A program made the position numbers and the translations under genes. Shown in pieces: positions 61,901 through 64,000 of a stretch of DNA of 64,000 bases (within the stretch, counting starts at the first letter, position 1; each line of letters begins with the position of its first letter). The stretch comes from Prosapia bicincta (lineage: Eukaryota; Arthropoda; Insecta; Hemiptera; Cercopidae): the NCBI GenBank assembly GCA_036971475.1, contig JBAIZL010000002.1:352717582-352781581 (forward strand), written 5' to 3'. The notes beneath the pieces are model-generated. The model ran no database searches, was not told the origin of the DNA, and worked only from the letters and a program-made list of their open reading frames with translations.

Positions 61901-64000
61901 TTCTCTAAAATATGCAATATATGTGATATCCTGATTGTCTCTTTTAAAAGTATTCAATGGGGTTGACTTAAAGTCAATGTCGTTAATTCTGTATGTCCTG
62001 GTATTATAACCTGTAAGCACCGTAGTTTCAACGATACAGCTTTGGTGCGACCACACATGCAGAAGAGATTAGACAGATCCATACCAAGAGAACTTGCTAT
62101 GAATATACGTCGAATCCTCAAACTACCCATCGATGAAAGACAAACTCCACCAGCTCCTACTCTAGAAAAAAGAAGAACCTGCGTTTTATGTCCTCCGAGA
62201 TTGAAGCGCCAGACCAGATACCCATGCCAAATATGCGGAGTGCAAATATGCTATCGTAGCTTCAACGATAGCTTTAGTGAAGACATCGTAAAATTGTCTG
62301 GATGCTCTTGCAGTATGTCATTGTAGACTTTAAGTACAGTGTCCTTTCTCGTCACCTTAAATGTCACTTCTGCACACATCAGGATGTTTTGATCGTATTG
62401 CCTTATTGAAGTTACATACCCCGGCCAAATTTCAAGGCCAAGATCAGCATGATCAACCTTATTTCGAGCATCATAAAAATCTCTGCCAACAAGCTGAAGT
62501 TTTAAGTATCTCAGACATTTTCGGGATATCATATTGTAAAACTGCAGGTAGTGGTAGTCACCAAATACCAAATCTCCTACAAGTTTGAGAGTTATACGAA
62601 TATTTTGATCATCTGTAGCTCTGGCTGAAAACAACTCCAGTGGATCTGGAGCTAGGCGGTTGCTGGTGTACAGTACTGTACCATCAAATATATATTGGCC
62701 TAGAACATTCATATGTGGACGAATTAGGCTTCGTTTAATCTCCAAGGTGTCTTCTTCAGGGGCGAAATCTACTTTGTACTGATATTAACACCAATCCGTT
62801 TTTGTAAGTGAGCGAAAATAGTTTGCTTGTAAAGTTACAGCAGTACCAGAGTTTCCTTTCTTGTTATATAGTGACGCAGGTCTGGTTTTAATAAGATTTT
62901 CAGTAATTATTTGCCGTCTTCCACGAAGACTTCCTCTCCCCAACTGCTGGGAACCATTTCCGTTCCCATTTCCATTTCCACCTTCACATTCTAATTTCAT
63001 TCTGCCAAATTTAGAAGTAATTTGCGCTGCATTACCACCTGGGCCAGGACCACCTCTGTGAGATGCTCTTCCTCCTGAAACTGGAGCATGCGAAGCTTGA
63101 GGTCTTTGAAAACCTGGTGGAGGGAGAGGTACAATAGCACCAAGTGGTTACCAAGAAGTGGCTTGTAACTCAGCAGTGTGTGTTAATCCAGCTGTTGGAG
63201 GGGCTTCACCTGGCCTACTCCGTTGCTGCTGTTGAGCTTGAGGGTTGATACTACAATCCCGCCATCGTGCACGTCCTTGTGCCCGCCATTGTTCTCTTGG
63301 CCTTTCTTGATCCATCGATAAATGACTGTAATGGCGATTACACACGTTCTCCCGATGTTCTAATCCAACGTAGTCTAGCCGATAGTGAATTTTTCCTCAT
63401 TGGTGAGTGAAACTGCAAGAATGAAGTGAAAGAGTTGGTTATTACTATTCCAACGTTCTACTCTCTCCTTTGGCCCAACTCTTGTCCTAACAGCCAAGTT
63501 CCTCATGAAAGTAAAATTATTTCTCAGAGATTCAGAAATGCTCGTCAGCCGGCAAAGTTCCGGAACCAGATAAATGAATTCCCCTTGACCAGCTCTGACT
63601 ACCCTCAGCTTAGTTTTGGTAACCAACAACGGCTAGTCTTTTTGTCTTAGCTGTGCATTATACGTTTCTCTAAAATATGCAATATATGTGATATCCTGAT
63701 TGTCTCTTTTAAAAGTATTCAATGGGGTTGACTTAAAGTCAATGTCGTTAATTCTGTATGTCCTGGTATTATAACCTGTAAGCACCGTAGTTTCAACGAT
63801 ACAGCTTTGGTGCGACCACACATGCAGAAGAGATTAGACAGATCCATACCAAGAGAACTTGCTATGAATATACGTCGAATCCTCAAACTACCCATCGATG
63901 AAAGACAAACTCCACCAGCTCCTACTCTAGAAAAAAGAAGAACCTGCGTTTTATGTCCTCCGAGATTGAAGCGCCAGACCAGATACCCATGCCAAATATG
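49956..64000 (-). repeat. Right block of piwi array, 1.765-kb units, runs off the window
   Basis: A truncated unit (49956-50991) followed by units 50992-52756, 52757-54521, 54522-56285, 56286-58050, 58051-59815, 59816-61580, 61581-63345 and a partial one to the window end. They are nearly identical, and units 59816-64000 are almost indistinguishable. Unit 54522-56285 is one base shorter (GGAGGGGC to GGAGGGC at about 56140). All share the frameshift, TAG and TAA described for the left block. The last units share extra variants (an Asp-to-Asn change in the PAZ 'IDDIDF' text and a TAA after 'TDWC'), showing that expansion continued at this end. Confidence 0.92.
51448..51671 (+). mobile_element. 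piggyBac-like fragments of the right block
   Basis: First complete copy in the right block, flanked by TTCAACGATA (51438-51447) on the left. Here a Cys codon of the zinc motif is changed to a stop (CATGAAAAAT at about 51638). Further copies lie at about 53213-53436, 54978-55201, 56742-56965, 58507-58730, 60272-60495 and 62037-62260, with a partial one from 63802. In these copies the 94-codon frame stays open. Confidence 0.58.

Noticed and set aside
1..64000. tRNA or rRNA genes
   Set aside because: No cloverleaf or rRNA-like segment was recognised by eye. The only tRNA-related sequence is the primer-binding site at 30549.

Overview
This looks like nuclear DNA of an arthropod, most likely an insect. 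It is AT-rich and packed with transposons. It carries an insect-type Piwi-clade Argonaute sequence, a 17.6/297-like Ty3/gypsy element and a Polinton/Maverick (adintovirus) of the arthropod type. I cannot name the species, and I recognise no ordinary single-copy host gene.

Two systems are interleaved. The first is a tandem array built from a broken, apparently intronless fragment of a piwi gene (N-terminal RG/GN-rich tail, N domain, linker, PAZ; no MID or PIWI domain). It occupies 1-5216, 23197-24716, 36466-41119, 45171-49555 and 49956-64000. Units are about 1.53 kb, or about 1.765 kb where a 224-bp piece of piggyBac-like transposase C-terminus has been inserted antisense, flanked by a 10-bp direct repeat. 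Units point to the minus strand at 1-36650, to the plus strand at 36651-49555 and to the minus strand again at 49956-64000. The junction near 49.75 kb is therefore convergent, and a through-transcript would fold into a very long hairpin. A shared spacer (about 4684-5216, 26109-26487, 49556-49955) accompanies the array.

The second system is a Polinton/adintovirus at 5217-36464, inserted inside one minus-oriented piwi unit with a 6-7 bp target duplication (ATTACTA) and 1.4-kb terminal inverted repeats. It encodes a zinc-finger/endonuclease-VII-like protein-primed family B polymerase, a chromodomain integrase, an FtsK/HerA-type packaging ATPase, an adenain-like protease, penton-like and hexon-like capsid proteins, a parvovirus-type PLA2/basic core protein, a fibre-like protein, paired DUF8207-like proteins, BIR and RING inhibitor-of-apoptosis pieces and several unidentified small proteins. 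Replication, integration, packaging and capsid functions lie together at 11.3-22.8 kb. Accessory genes lie towards the ends, and an IAP gene sits inside each TIR. TATA boxes precede many genes and strong hairpins follow several.

The viral element has itself been damaged. A piwi block lies between two copies of a 0.58-kb viral segment (23-25 kb). The right half holds a 114-bp satellite, a truncated gypsy element, a probable non-autonomous hAT element and relics of viral genes. A further LTR element (41120-45170) sits in the piwi array. The most interesting possibility is that the locus is a small-RNA-producing cluster (piRNA or hairpin siRNA) whose main repeat is derived from piwi itself and which has trapped a DNA virus. 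The arrangement is visible in the sequence; the small-RNA role is inference.
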